A stretch of 64,000 nt of DNA from Sisyra terminalis. Taxonomy: Eukaryota > Arthropoda > Insecta > Neuroptera > Sisyridae. This document shows positions 12,390 through 23,776 of this stretch, in pieces. The position numbers were made by a program, and so were the translations under genes. The notes beneath the pieces are model-generated. The model was not told the origin of the DNA and made no database searches. It saw nothing but the letters and a program-made list of their open reading frames with translations. Each line of letters starts with the position of its first letter. Within the stretch, counting starts at the first letter, position 1. The stretch lies in NCBI GenBank assembly GCA_958496175.1, contig OY292275.1, forward strand, positions 46,081,701 through 46,145,700, in the 5' to 3' direction.

Positions 12390-13262
12390 TTTTATTTTCT
12401 TTGGGATTCCCTGAATTAGAGTATTTGTGCCTCAACACTGTAGGCTTGGGGATATCATTGTGTTTCCTGGGTTCTTATTTCACAAAGTTGAAACCGATTA
12501 ACTGGATGAACCTCAACAACCGGGGTACTAAGTGCTTTTCGACTATTTCGGTTCCACGGTTTGGTATCCCGAGTTCCGATATATTTCCATTAATTCAGAA
12601 CTCTGCATTCCCACATTTAGAACCTAGAAGCGGTGATAGAATTTGCATATTAAATCAGCAGCATGTATTCTTCCTTTAGTATGCAAGTGTTTCTTCAGTC
12701 CACAGTAGTTAGTTATTAAACCCATAACTACTCTGACTTGTTTTCTTGTAAGATTAAATATTTCAATAGCCAGATTCAGGAATGGATTCTCCATCATTCT
12801 TTTATTGTGTTTTTGTACGGTAGTATTCTTCCATATTGAGCAGTGATTTTCATAGACCCATTCTTTGATGGTATATTATTAGATTAGCACTATGTATTTT
12901 TTTAGTATGCAGGTATTTCTTCAGTTCACAGTGGTTAGTTATTAGACCCATTATCACTGTAACTTGTTTTCTTGTAAAATTAAATATTTCAGTAACCAGT
13001 TTCAGAAATGGTTTTCCTATCATTTTTTTGCTGTGTTTTTGTCTTGTGGTATTCTTCCATTGAGCGGTGATTTTCAAAGACCCATTCTTTGATAGTATTT
13101 TTCACTGTCGATTTTGTGTCATCAAGTACAATGGGCCTATGAATTGGGTCCCGGATCTTTGAAACAAGGGCGTCAGCTCTTTCATTATCCTTAGTATCTG
13201 TGTGATCTGGCACCCAACTCAAATTGAGGCCAAATGACCCCAACCCCAAGTTGGGTCCATAA
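12390..13262 (-). mobile_element. degraded LINE with RNase H end and internal duplication
   Basis: On the - strand the segment reads LSWVPDHTDTKDNERADALV, the RNase H WVPGH...GNE-AD signature, then IKEWVFENHRSMEEYHKTKT. A shifted frame gives RKQVTVIMGLITNHCELKKY (family pattern LTGH...L..hL). Near 12480-12500 it ends with LLRFIQLIGFNF, a common ORF2 C-terminal pattern. Several frameshifts and stops make it dead. The unit at 12904-13101 is repeated imperfectly at 12680-12876. Confidence 0.7.
12680..13101. repeat. tandem duplication inside LINE remnant
   Basis: 12680-12876 and 12904-13101 are about 85-90% alike by eye, offset by about 224 bp. Shared landmarks: AGTATGCA, TTTCTTCAG, TTAGTTATTA, GACTTG/AACTTGTTTTCTTGTA, and CATAGACCCATTCTTTGAT / CAAAGACCCATTCTTTGAT. 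The duplication is within the ORF2 C-terminal coding region, so it happened after or during the element's decay. Confidence 0.75.
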
Positions 13263-15203
13263 AATTGATAATTTCACTTACGTAACTTCATATAAGTAAC
13301 TTATATTATTCAAAATTATTTCGTTTAGAATGATCAATTCTGTTAATATAAAACATTTTATATTAAGAGTTAAGAGGAAAACACGATTAGCAGTAGTAGT
13401 GATGTAGCAGTATAAGCATCTAACTTAATAACTTCAAAAGTAATTTGAGTGGAAATAGAATTGCAAAGTTAATATATCTGTGATCTAATCAATCAAAAAT
13501 TTGATTATGATAAATGTAAAAAGAATTCATTGAAAAATTGAGTAGACTTTACACCTTTTAATTCCATTTCAATATCAATTACAATGATCAAGATAATCTC
13601 GATCGGTTAAATCTTTTGTTATTATAAAATATTACTGCAAATATATATGATGAGCTATGAAAGATTATGATGCGGTGTGTTATTAATTAAACGAATTTTG
13701 TAATTATGTTAATATATTTAAATGAAGGTAGATAAAGATAGTAGCGAAATAGTGAATTGCGATATGGGACTCGACATGTTATGAGTATGAATTATTGAAA
13801 AAAGAAGGTTGTTGGACGGTTTTTTTGAAAAAAGCAAACTATTTTTACGTTGGTGGAGCAACACCTGTCGGAAATGAAAATGCGGATGATTCCACTTTTG
13901 TTCTCTCTCTGAATAAAATAATCGTCCATCCGGATCTGGCAACACCTTGCGTTTATTTTTTAGATATTTTTTTTCTTTGATAATTTTTCCTAACCAAATA
14001 AAAATAAACCTAAAGTACCGTTCTAGCCTACAAAAATGGTTCTTTGAACTTTTAAAATCTCTTAAGTACAGGAGGATTTTATATAGGATTTTTGGGAAGT
14101 TAAAAAAAAAGAAATAAAAAGGAATATTATTATCCGAAATTAACAGAACATCAGTAATGTTTTATGCAAAAAAAAAAATAACATATTTTTCCGACATCGA
14201 ATGCCAATTTTCCCGGGAACTGTACAACAGATTTTGTTGAAGCTTTATTCTTGTTTATTAGATGAAATATTTCAATCACAGAACCTGCAGAATTTTAATT
14301 GGTTCCGATGCAAAGGAGAAGGATATAAAAAAAAATCAATTTTTTAATATGAGATTTTTACATCCCTCGATCCATTTTGATTATTTCGGAAAAAAGTTTA
14401 TGATTGCAGGCAAGGCATATCTCAAAAACGATTAATCGTAGAATGCTTGAAAAAATCATTAAAAATGGACATAGGAGGTTAACACTTTAAGCCGACGCTA
14501 TGAAACAGTAACAAATTTTCACCGAAAAGAAATTATTTAGTTACACCCATGGGGTCTTACAGGTTGGAGGATTTGACAATTAAAGGAAACAATCCGAAAA
14601 TGAAATTCAATAGCTGCTTCATTTTTTTTAGCAATAGTGGAAGAATTTTAGAAACGCTTAGATGGAATACTGCACAGAATATGCTAAGAAACACTGATTG
14701 TAGATTGTATAGGGTATTTATGAATAAAGGAAATATTTATGAATTCAAATAATAATCTCAATAAAATTGTTTTTTTTTTTTTTACTTGAACACTAGAATA
14801 GCATCGTAAATATTTTATTAAATCAGTTGATCTCCGGAAGTTTTTTTGCCTTAGTTATGGTCTTTGATTTGTAATTATTTTCATTTACTGATTGATTTGT
14901 GAGGTCGAAAAGGTCGAGGCGGAAAAGTTGAAACGTTTAATGCGATTTTTCCGATATGAATTTGTTGGCGATTTTGATGTGGTAATGATATAAATTGTTG
15001 TTTGTTGGCTGCTTTTCTGGGTCAAGTAAGAGTGTGGTGGCTCGGTATTCTGGCGTATTACTAGGTCTCGGCCAAATCTTGTATCATATGGTGCGAATAT
15101 CCACCCTTACGTTCATCCCTGAATCAAATTGTTTGCGTCCAGTACCATGGATGACACTTTCTTGATGTGAAACATGTCCTGGGTCAATGTCATGGTGATG
15201 TGA

Positions 15204-15243
15204 CACGTGGTTGAAAAATAGCGACCACTTGTTCGCCCACGTG
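15204..15243. promoter_or_regulatory. pair of inverted CACGTG E-boxes
   Basis: GACACGTGG at 15202 and CCACGTGTTG at 15237 place two CACGTG cores 34 bp apart. They lie in a GC-richer island (about 14990-15250) 400 bp upstream of the first visible zipper exon. bHLH proteins bind this core. An intronic enhancer is possible but unproven. Confidence 0.3.
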
Positions 15244-15625
15244 TTGCATTCAATTTAGTTTGCCGTTTTTTTTCTGTACATTTGATTGCCACTATTAAAT
15301 TATTATATTTACGGCATAACGATATGCATTTTCTGTTTTTATTTTTTTACCATTTCTAGCGATGATTTGAAATGAAGGAAAAAAACGAATTAACCACCCA
15401 TTTAGGAGTCTATTTTGATTGAATTATTACAAATTTGAATGTTTCCAAGTCTAATATTGAAATTAAATTGAATGAAAAATCTTAATTACAATAATAAATG
15501 AGAGAAAGTTTTGCTATTGTTTGATGGATTTGTCATTTTTTTGGCTTTGGGCCTTGTTTGATTGAAATGTTAATATTTTTGTTTTCATTTTATTTGATTT
15601 TATCATGTTTTTTTTTCTGTTTCAG

Positions 15626-15782
15626 ACATACTCAGGTCTTTTCTGTGTGGTAGTGAACCCTTACAAACGTCTACCAATTTACACAGAGCGAATTATGGAG
15701 CGATACAAGGGCATAAAACGGCATGAGGTTCCTCCACATGTTTTTGCCATTACCGATAGTGCATATAGATCAATGTTACAAG
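15626..15782 (+). CDS. zip: zipper exon (motor domain start, first exon visible)
   Basis: Encodes 52 residues plus one base of the next codon, beginning [13 protein letters not shown] and ending AYRSMLQ. This is the strongly conserved stretch just before the P-loop of class II myosins ([32 protein letters not shown]). The acceptor is TTTCAG at 15625 and the donor is GGTGAGAA after 15782. It leaves the exon in phase 1, which joins the exon at 26274 to make the GAA codon. The product is the heavy chain of non-muscle myosin II, the actin-based motor for cytokinesis, cell-sheet movement and cortical tension. About 140 upstream residues (SH3-like N-terminus) are expected from the family, but I could not find them in 1-15625. 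Confidence 0.96.
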
Positions 15783-16458
15783 GTGAGAATCTTTGATTTT
15801 AATTGAAGATAGATCTAAGAAAGTTTACCTTAAATTTAAAAAAAAGATGATTAATACCAACTTTATCAAGGACTGAAAAATGTATTTGGATATAGATATA
15901 CGAGAGTTGGATACATTAATTTAAATAAAAATAAAATAAAATTTATTGCTCTTATAAAACATATACAAATACTTTTGTTTACAATTTGTTTTTAATTCTA
16001 AGTGTGATGTATCTTGCATAAACCATCCAAGCAGCGTCTGTAGATCCTGATCTAGGATAGAGATTAGTTTACGATATTGTAGTTGTTTATTGTATATTGT
16101 AGTTGGGGAAAAATAGATGGCAATCCTTAAAAAACTCCAAATATTGTTTCGATACATTAATTTGTTTAAACCATAATTAGAAGCTTTTAGTATCTCAGAT
16201 ATAGGGAATAAATTGATATCAAAAAGTTACTTTAGAAGTTAAGAATGTGTTGCAATTCCTACCAAAACTTCTTTCATTTGTAATCTAGCTTCTAAAACAA
16301 AAGGATGATGGGTGGATAAATTTAATGGTTTGTTCTCCCTTGATTAACGTAAACTTAAAATGAAGGATGTTTATGTATTTTTCTAAAACGAAAAACAAAT
16401 AATTAAAATCAATGCTAATAAATATATAATTATTATTTAAAAATAGTCTTCTAAATAT

Positions 16459-16760
16459 AAGGGGGCATCCATTAATTACTTGAGTCGTTTAGGGGAAGGG
16501 GGTGTTGAACAAAATCACACATAATCTCACGTGGAGGAGAGGATGGTCTCGGCAAATATAACGTATTTTTTTAAAATTGTTCTTTTAAATAAATCTATCG
16601 AAGCACAGATTAACTCATTTACGTTGCAAGTACGCATTTTAAAAAGTCTCCCGTGATATTAAGGGAAGGGGTCGAGCAAAATCTCAGGAAATCTTATCAA
16701 GAGGAGAGGGTGGGTCGAAAAATAGCTAAAATTGTCTCACGTAACTAATGGATGCCCCTT
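16459..16760. mobile_element. MITE with AAGGGGGCATCCATTA ends
   Basis: Left end AAGGGGGCATCCATTAATTA and right end GTAACTAATGGATGCCCCTT are inverted. Interior arms also pair: GGGGAAGGGGGTG... and GGGAAGGGGTCG... sit in similar G-rich contexts. About 300 bp and non-coding. A related left end, AAGGGGTCATTCATAAATTA, occurs at 10337. Superfamily uncertain. Confidence 0.7.
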
Positions 16761-17852
16761 AATTGTATATAACACACTTTTTCTTTATGTTCCTCCTTTC
16801 AGGAGATTGGAATCCTTACAGCCAATTTCATTTTTAAAAAGCGGTGCAGAATCAATCGATAGAACTTCAGTTGAACAATTCTCGTTGATTTTTTAGCCAG
16901 GAAATTCTATTACATTCTATGCTCCTTTTCTCTTGAATCTTGACTTGCATGATTTGCACTATGTAGTATCTGACATCTGTATGGTCCTCTGAATTTTCTT
17001 TTCCTTATCCATTTTTTAAAGTACTTTATCCTTTGAAATTTTCTTTACCCAGTTTAGTTTTAGAATCCACCTGTAGACCCATTTTTTGGGCAGAATTTAG
17101 GCTTCCATGCGTACAGCAGAACAGTAAAAATATAGCACCTTAAGAGTCTTCAAACTGAGATGTATACCCCACCAGGCTTTACCACCTGGAAGACCTGGCT
17201 TTACCTATTCTAGCTTTTATTTTTTTTTAGGTACTCATTTGTATCATTCACTACTGTAACTATTGTACCATGATATTTGAATTTCTAAACTTGCACGAAT
17301 TAGCGCTATGAATTAATATAACAAACTTAACGTTTTACAAATGAAAGGTTAGCAGATATGCTCTTCATCAAATTCAATATTTATTTGTTGAGAAAAAAAA
17401 AACATTTTGCAAAGTTGCATTCGCACCTGTACAGGTGTATTTTACAATGTACGTATAAGAACACATACAGCACTCGTTAAATGATATTTATTTTTAATTC
17501 GGAGATTAAATACCAATCTTTATATAGATTGTGGTGAAATTGGTTAAAAAAAGTTATAACAACCGCATTCAATTACACAACGAGATATGTTTGATTTATT
17601 AATAAGTTAATTTATTAGTTGTAACTATAATGAAATGTTTCAAGTAAAATCTTTCAAATTTTCTCAAAATAATTATGCTTCAAAAGACTTGACTTTGTGA
17701 GCGAAGCGAGCAGGAAGTGGGAAAATTGTAGAAATTCAAAAACCAACTTTTATGTATAGGAGAACCATATATTTCTGCAAAAAAATGATAACTAATTGCT
17801 TTAAATGTATTTATGAAAAATTATTTACGTTATTCATATCCATAATTTTAAT

Positions 17853-17946
17853 CAAATGTTGGTATTTATGGCTGTTTGGATTTAAAAGACTGTTAAAAAT
17901 AAAAAACAGTATTTTTAACCCAAACACCCATAAATACCAACATTTG
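17853..17946. repeat. pre-miRNA-sized hairpin
   Basis: CAAATGTTGGTATTTATGG at 17853 pairs with CCATAAATACCAACATTTG ending at 17946. The stem continues inward through TGTTTGG/CCAAACA and GTTAAAAAT/ATTTTTAAC to a 10-base loop. The 94-nt size and long stem resemble a MITE remnant or a microRNA-like hairpin. No expression evidence exists here. Confidence 0.6.
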
Positions 17947-18050
17947 TTTTTGCAAAATGATTTCTTATCAAAAAATTTCAAGTACCCCATGCTTTTTAAA
18001 TTGGCTTGAATCCTGTAAATTTTTCTTACAGCAATTTTTTATGTGGTAAA

Positions 18051-18652
18051 TAGGGGAAGATAGTACGAGATGATCCCCTTAAGCGGGAATCGCTATAAAA
18101 TATATATTCCTCAAGGTAAACTAAAAAAAGGGGATTACTACTAGTATATTTATCTATCCAACTTTCATAATACTCAAAACCAGATAATAATTGAGGTTTC
18201 ATTGAAATATTTCCTTTTCTTTAAAACCTTACAAAGTGATCATCTTGTACACCTCTATGAGCAAGATGATCCGCTAGGTAGAGTTTGCTAATATAACTTA
18301 CTAGCACGTGACTATATTCACGTGGCCCAAATAGTAAAATTAAGCATAATAAAAAGTCTAAAACACAACAGTAATTACATTTAACATTGTTTGAATGAAA
18401 GTAATATAAACTCCAAGTCATGTATACCTTAGATCAGTCGTGCACAATTTTTGTGTTTTTTCATCAAAATCGGTGTATTGCTCACGTCTTCATTACAATT
18501 TGATTGAGGCGAGGGATGGGGGTGGTCTGGGGCGTCTGGGGTGTCCAGAGCTATGTTTTATCAGTGAAATAAACTAGATAGCGTTAGTGGTTTCAGAATA
18601 ATCGCAAAGGATCATCTTAACCCAAGGTATCAACTCATACGACTTTCCCCTA
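18051..18652. mobile_element. Tc1/mariner-like MITE
   Basis: Starts TAGGGGAAGATAGTACGAGA and ends CATACGACTTTCCCCTA, inverted relative to each other over about 22 bp with a few mismatches. TA sits at each end. The interior repeats a GATGATCC/GGATCATCTT motif in both orientations. About 600 bp, no transposase frame. Confidence 0.65.
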
Positions 18653-18679
18653 CTAAGGAAAATATGGACATCCTAAGTT

Positions 18680-19151
18680 TTTTTTTTTGGCACGAAGTAT
18701 AAATAACAGGAGAACGAACGCTGTATTGCAAAGTAGTCCACAAAATGAGGACATAGTGCAGAGGACTCTAGTGTCAATAGTATACAAGTATGAATATAAG
18801 CGCCAAAAACATTTTCATATAATTCACAAGAGATTAATAATTTCAATGGAAAATTGTTGCCTAAACATAAGTAGAATTAAATAATAATGAATTTCTGTTA
18901 TATTAAAGGTAATAAATTATATGAAGAACATGAATGTAACGTTTTGACAGCTTTAGCCTTACTTTGAATTTCAATAATAAAAAAATGAACAACCAATAAC
19001 AATTCAGTACATAAAGTTGGTCGTGTTTCTTAGCGATAATGCGCTAATGGTGGCCGAAAAAATAACTAAACTATGTTTAAATTTTTGAGGACACGTGAAC
19101 TAACAAAGTGCCTATCTCGTTCTCCTGTTATTTATACTTCGTGTAAAAAAG
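18680..19151. mobile_element. MITE with 33-bp near-perfect terminal repeats
   Basis: The left GGCACGAAGTATAAATAACA continues with GGAGAACGA. The right end is TCGTTCTCCTGTTATTTATA followed by CTTCGTGTAAAAAA. The repeats are nearly identical in reverse complement, so this copy is young. About 470 bp. The interior has a short open frame from the left repeat (about 65 codons) with no recognised domain. It sits 30 bp from the mariner-like MITE at 18051-18652. Confidence 0.75.
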
Positions 19152-20827
19152 TAAACGAATTTTAAAATAAAAACGTTATTTAACAAAAGTTTAAAACTGC
19201 CAATTTCTTGTTAAACGTTGGCGATGTTTAAAAAACATTATTCCTACATTCTTGTTGTACTTAGAAATATAATTATGTAAGATTTCTAAGATTTGAGTTA
19301 CATTAGTTTCAGCATATATTCACGATATATTTTTTTGCCAAAATGATGTCTGAAATAGTAATATTCCTTATAATTTCATGTACTTACTTAAAAATGGAAG
19401 ATTATTATCTGTTTCTAGTAGTTAAATGAAAGAATATTTAACTCTTATGCAAGCAAAGAAAAATATGTATTTCGGGTATTTGATGTGGCATTAACGTTGG
19501 AAGTCTCATAATTTAAGAAGTCAAGTTTCGAAAAATATTTACTTTAAGATTTAACGTTATATTATGATTCACAATTGAAATGTTTCATGTAAAGAGCTAT
19601 TTCTTATGTTTTATGATGGTTTCCATGATATTAGGTAGAATATAAATATTTAGTTTTCAGACAATGCTTTTTATTCGTGTTTTGCTTCGTTTACGCCTCA
19701 AAAAATTTTTCCTCTTAACTGCTGTTTTTCTTGGTCTTCTTTGACCACAAAATTTTTTTTACTGCCAACTAATAAATAATATCGTAAATGGATCGTAACA
19801 TTTTTTTATCTTATTAAGACTAGACGTGTTCGTAGGATTGGTATTTTTTTTTGTTGTTGGATTCATAAAAATGTCTATTTGTAACGATTGGCGAAAAAGT
19901 GTTGGTTTCGTGTTATTTTTTTTTATTTTATTTGAAAATCATGTTTTTCGTGATGGTGAGAAAACGTTGTTTGTACATGTGCGAGAAAATTTGGCAGCTT
20001 GGCAATAAGAACACAAGTTGAGATTTATGAGAGATATTTGCATTATGTGTGTGATATGTTTGTTATTATAATTTTTTCACGTACTTAAACCGTAATGGAT
20101 ATCAGCTTCTTTCATATGGTTACTGCTTCTTGAGTTATTTTCAAACTATTTGTGCAAAAACTAAGTGAGCAGTTAATGGTGATATTTATAAAGAAATCAT
20201 GCTTGATATTTCTTTGATGAAATAACGGAGCTTTTTTTGAAAACAGTTTATTGGCAATAACAAAAGGAACTTTAAAATTTCAATTATAATAATTGATTAC
20301 CTACCTACATCAATAATAATTCCACGCCGAAAGCTCATTTTTTCTGAGCCAACATTTAGGCGACAATCGCATGCTACATGTTACGTGTGTTGCCCGACAC
20401 GTAAGCCCTGCTTTACACGTGTATATTTTTGTTCAATTCAATGTTATCGGATGGTATGTCAACTCATTTTACACATAAATCGGTGTAAAAACGAGACAAT
20501 AACACGTTAATAACGTTCAAATGCGAATCCATACTTATTTTTCGTCCAACCCGTTTTTACACACATAGGCTTATATGTATAAAAGAATTAGCAACACCGT
20601 CTATTACAATTGAGTCAAACAAAAAAGAGTACTCATATATGAAAAATAAGCTTAAACTTGCTTCTATATAATTATGCTATAAAGGATAATTATAAGTACC
20701 AAGTTAAAAAAGATAGCGCATTCGGAAGTGGAACATGATAACTTCTACCGACAAATTAACATATATCGTATGATATATGTCCCTGTTATATCAGTAAAAT
20801 TAAGTCTTTTATTTAACTGAAATTTAG

Positions 20828-21485
20828 TGTCCAACCGAAACTAGTTTTTACGACCGAAATTGAAAACGAATTTCGGCACAAGTCTTAGTTTCGGCCGAAA
20901 CCGAAACTTCCATATAAAGTCATGTTTTCGTAAGAAAAAAAAAGTTATTCATAATTAGCCAGTCTTTACTTTTAAATCCTATAGGTCTATCTATAGGTAT
21001 TAATCACTTTTTCTTTAATATTTGAGCTTATCATTAACATAACATATTATTATCAGTTCTTATTTCAAATAAGTTATTTGTGCCAAAATAAAGGATTGAT
21101 TTGCAAGAAATGCACCCAATATTTCTTTTAAATATTAGTTACGAATAACATTAAAAAAAGCTACAAACTTTTTACTTAATATTTTAAAGTACACAAAGCA
21201 GAAAGTAGCCTTTCTTACGTCTTAAAAACAAAATAATGTCTTCTAAACTGTGGGTTTTTTTTGTCAAACTGAAAAAAAATATTAAAAATAATTGTAACCA
21301 ACTGATAGTTATCAGTATTAATAATTGAATAATCTAATGTTATAATATTATAAGTGAAGAACAATAATTTTTCAACATTTTCATCTCACGAATTCAGTTT
21401 CAATATCAGTCGTAGTTTCGGCTTGACGACAGCCGAAACCGATACTAAGTCGAAACTCGATTTTTTGCCGAAACTAGTAAGCTGG
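20828..21485. mobile_element. putative MITE with GTTTCGGC-rich ends
   Basis: Both ends are dense in the words CCGAAACTAGT, TTTCGGCCGAAACCG and AAGTCTTAGTTTCGG in opposite orientations, and the 500 bp between them is AT-rich and non-coding. This arrangement of subterminal repeats fits a hAT-type non-autonomous element. Exact ends are not clear. Confidence 0.45.
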
Positions 21486-23692
21486 AAATAGATTTTTTTT
21501 GCAGCATACATCCTTATCCTTTAATTGATCAACTAGACCTTTTTTAGTTGCTTTATTTGGGTGTATTTCCTAGCTAGGAGATATGCTTTTGGATATCCTT
21601 TGCATCTTTCAAATAATCGTATGGACAATCGTCTTATTGCATCGGCAATAGCTGATAATTATAGTCCCAGTATAGCCCGTTGTTCCTTAGAAATAATGGT
21701 GATTTTGTTGCTATTTTATTAGTTTTATTCTGTAATGTCTAAACTTCTTTTATTCTTAATGAGTAGCTATAACCCAAACTGTAAATTTCCAGACATTAAC
21801 AATTGTTCAACTAAACTTTTTTGATTTTTAGTGAGGAATTCCAGTTTACAAACGGATAAAGCTTTGTTAACTTGGTATATGCAAATGAGATTTTTGTTAA
21901 ATTTAAATCAAGAAGATTTGTATCCAAATGCGCTACAGCAGAAATCATCAAGTGTATACCCGAGGGAACCTAGAAACCCCTAGACTGTTTTAAATAAGCC
22001 ACCACTATATCGACAAAATACTTTAATATTTTTGTACTTTCTAGGTGTATTACACTATAACTGTCTATAATTTCACCTTAAACATTATGCCCGCAGTTTT
22101 ACCGGCATTCTAAAATCTCCACTTATCTACAAAAAGTTCGGGAATCCTTTCAATACAAGATAGTCCCAGTCTTTAAATTAGGCTTCTCTGATATCGTTAT
22201 ATGTCCTACAATGTCCAGATTTTAAGGATGAGTATTTCTTTTTCTTACTTAATTGGGATTGGTATAATATTGATTAGGTTTAACCTCTTGTTTCGTAAAT
22301 ATTCATGTATTGCGTTATTACCAGCATAAATTCAAATTAATAATTTATGATTTCTAAAAAGTTGTTTGTATAGAAATTTTGCAATATTGGTTTCATTATT
22401 TGCTGTAATTTAGGCTTTTCTTTGGCATTTTTATCTCACAAGATGTCTTAATAAAAAAAATAGTAAACACTCATTTTGAGAAAATTATACTAAAGTCAAA
22501 GATCTATATCGATCATTTTGAATTAAGTGCCATCATAAATCGAAGCTATAATCCTGCGTACTGATTGTAAAGTTTTACTTTAGAATCTTTTGTTCTATAC
22601 ATTTTAATTTAGTATAGAGCCATAATGTTCTGAAATATTACAAACGGCAGTTGCTTCTTATTTTATTAGAAAAAAAATAGTAATTTCCGACTATAAGGAC
22701 TTCAATGCAAATCTTCTGCTACTTAAAGTTTCACTATAGTCACCCATAACTTTAAAGTATATATTATTTTATTATTATAATTACACAACTTACATATATT
22801 TTGTGCCATTTTTTTCGTTTCCTTTAATTTACACAGTCAAACATAGTTATGACACAAATGGAAATAATTATTTATTTTTTGATAACAAAGCAATTTCATT
22901 GTGCCAATGGAATGTCAAATAGTATGTATATGAGTGATTAATTACTTTTTAAATAATTTTATATTGACACGTACGCAGAAACATAAAAAAAATATTCTTA
23001 ATAAAAAAAAATAACGATGAAATCATTTCAATAATATTTAGGAAATAAATATGTTTGAATTTCATTGAATGTTTGCCAAATTCTGATTGAATATTAATTT
23101 TAATCAGTAACAAATATCAGTGAATAGACCTTTTTCTTTTAGCTATTTTGGTTTAAAAAAAATTTTTTTTTTGTTTCGTATGCAAAAATTTAATATTTGT
23201 TCTGTAAATATTGGACATTTGTCAATGTTTGTTTTTAATATTTAAGTTAAAATATTATTAGCGATTGTATGTGGGTATATTGTTCCATGTGTATACAGAG
23301 TGATTCGAAATATTGTTTGGAATGGTTGTTCTTTCTTAATGCATATAGTGTATTATTTTCAAAAGGAAAATGGAATGTTTGAGTATATATGACTTAGAAG
23401 TATTTTGATGGGATCATAAAAATATTTTCTCAATGAAAATTGTTTAAGTTTTTCGCCAAGCGTTGCTCATATTATCGATTATGTCTGGTACTAGTCGCAT
23501 GAAGATTTACACTACTAGTAAAAAGCTTTTGAGCAACATTTTAAGTTAAACGTTGTTTTTTTTCTTGAAATTGAATAGAACCGAAAAAATATAATTCAAA
23601 AATAAATAAAAATTGGGCTGTACGGTTTTTAGTTCTTCAAATTTGAGGATATAGATCAAAAAACTCAATTCAAGTCCAAAAAACAAAGTAAT

Positions 23693-23776
23693 ATTTTTTT
23701 GTAATGGTTATTTACCATTGCTTTATAACGACTAAGTTTTGGAACGATCGCCTTAACCACTCGGCCACCAGTAGGC
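23693..23776 (-). mobile_element. tRNA-derived SINE, internally deleted copy 2
   Basis: Starts GCCTACTGGTGGCCGAGTGG on the - strand, followed by TTAAGGCGATCG, the best preserved tRNA-Ser-like 5' half of the three copies. It lacks about 80-100 bp, including the B box and the ACTCTAGAGTT segment. It rejoins at AAAGCAATGGTAAATAACC. Confidence 0.7.

Larger units (their letters stand above)
1..15625. other. probable zipper upstream intron or flank
   Basis: I found no exon matching the zipper N-terminus here. The stretch is AT-rich and holds the two LINE remnants, two CAGYGGTTCTTAACC MITEs, the 80-bp-arm hairpin, one SINE and a GTCGGA MITE. ATATGGTCAGGGACTGTA (3494) recurs in the same orientation as ATATGGCCAGGGACTGTA (3773), which may mark an old element. 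The remainder shows no gene. Whether it is intron or intergenic depends on where the first zipper exons lie. Confidence 0.5.

Noticed and set aside
13718..13980. Overlapping open frames on both strands at 13.7-14.0 kb
   Set aside because: They overlap each other antisense, neither matches a known protein, and the upstream zipper exons do not read here.
1..15625. Search for the zipper N-terminal exons (VWVPHE, CLNEASVLHN-type segments)
   Set aside because: No match was found by reading this stretch, so these exons are probably upstream of the window.
15921..16157. 78-codon open frame just after a zipper exon on the - strand
   Set aside because: It lies in plain intron sequence and has no domain or conserved pattern.
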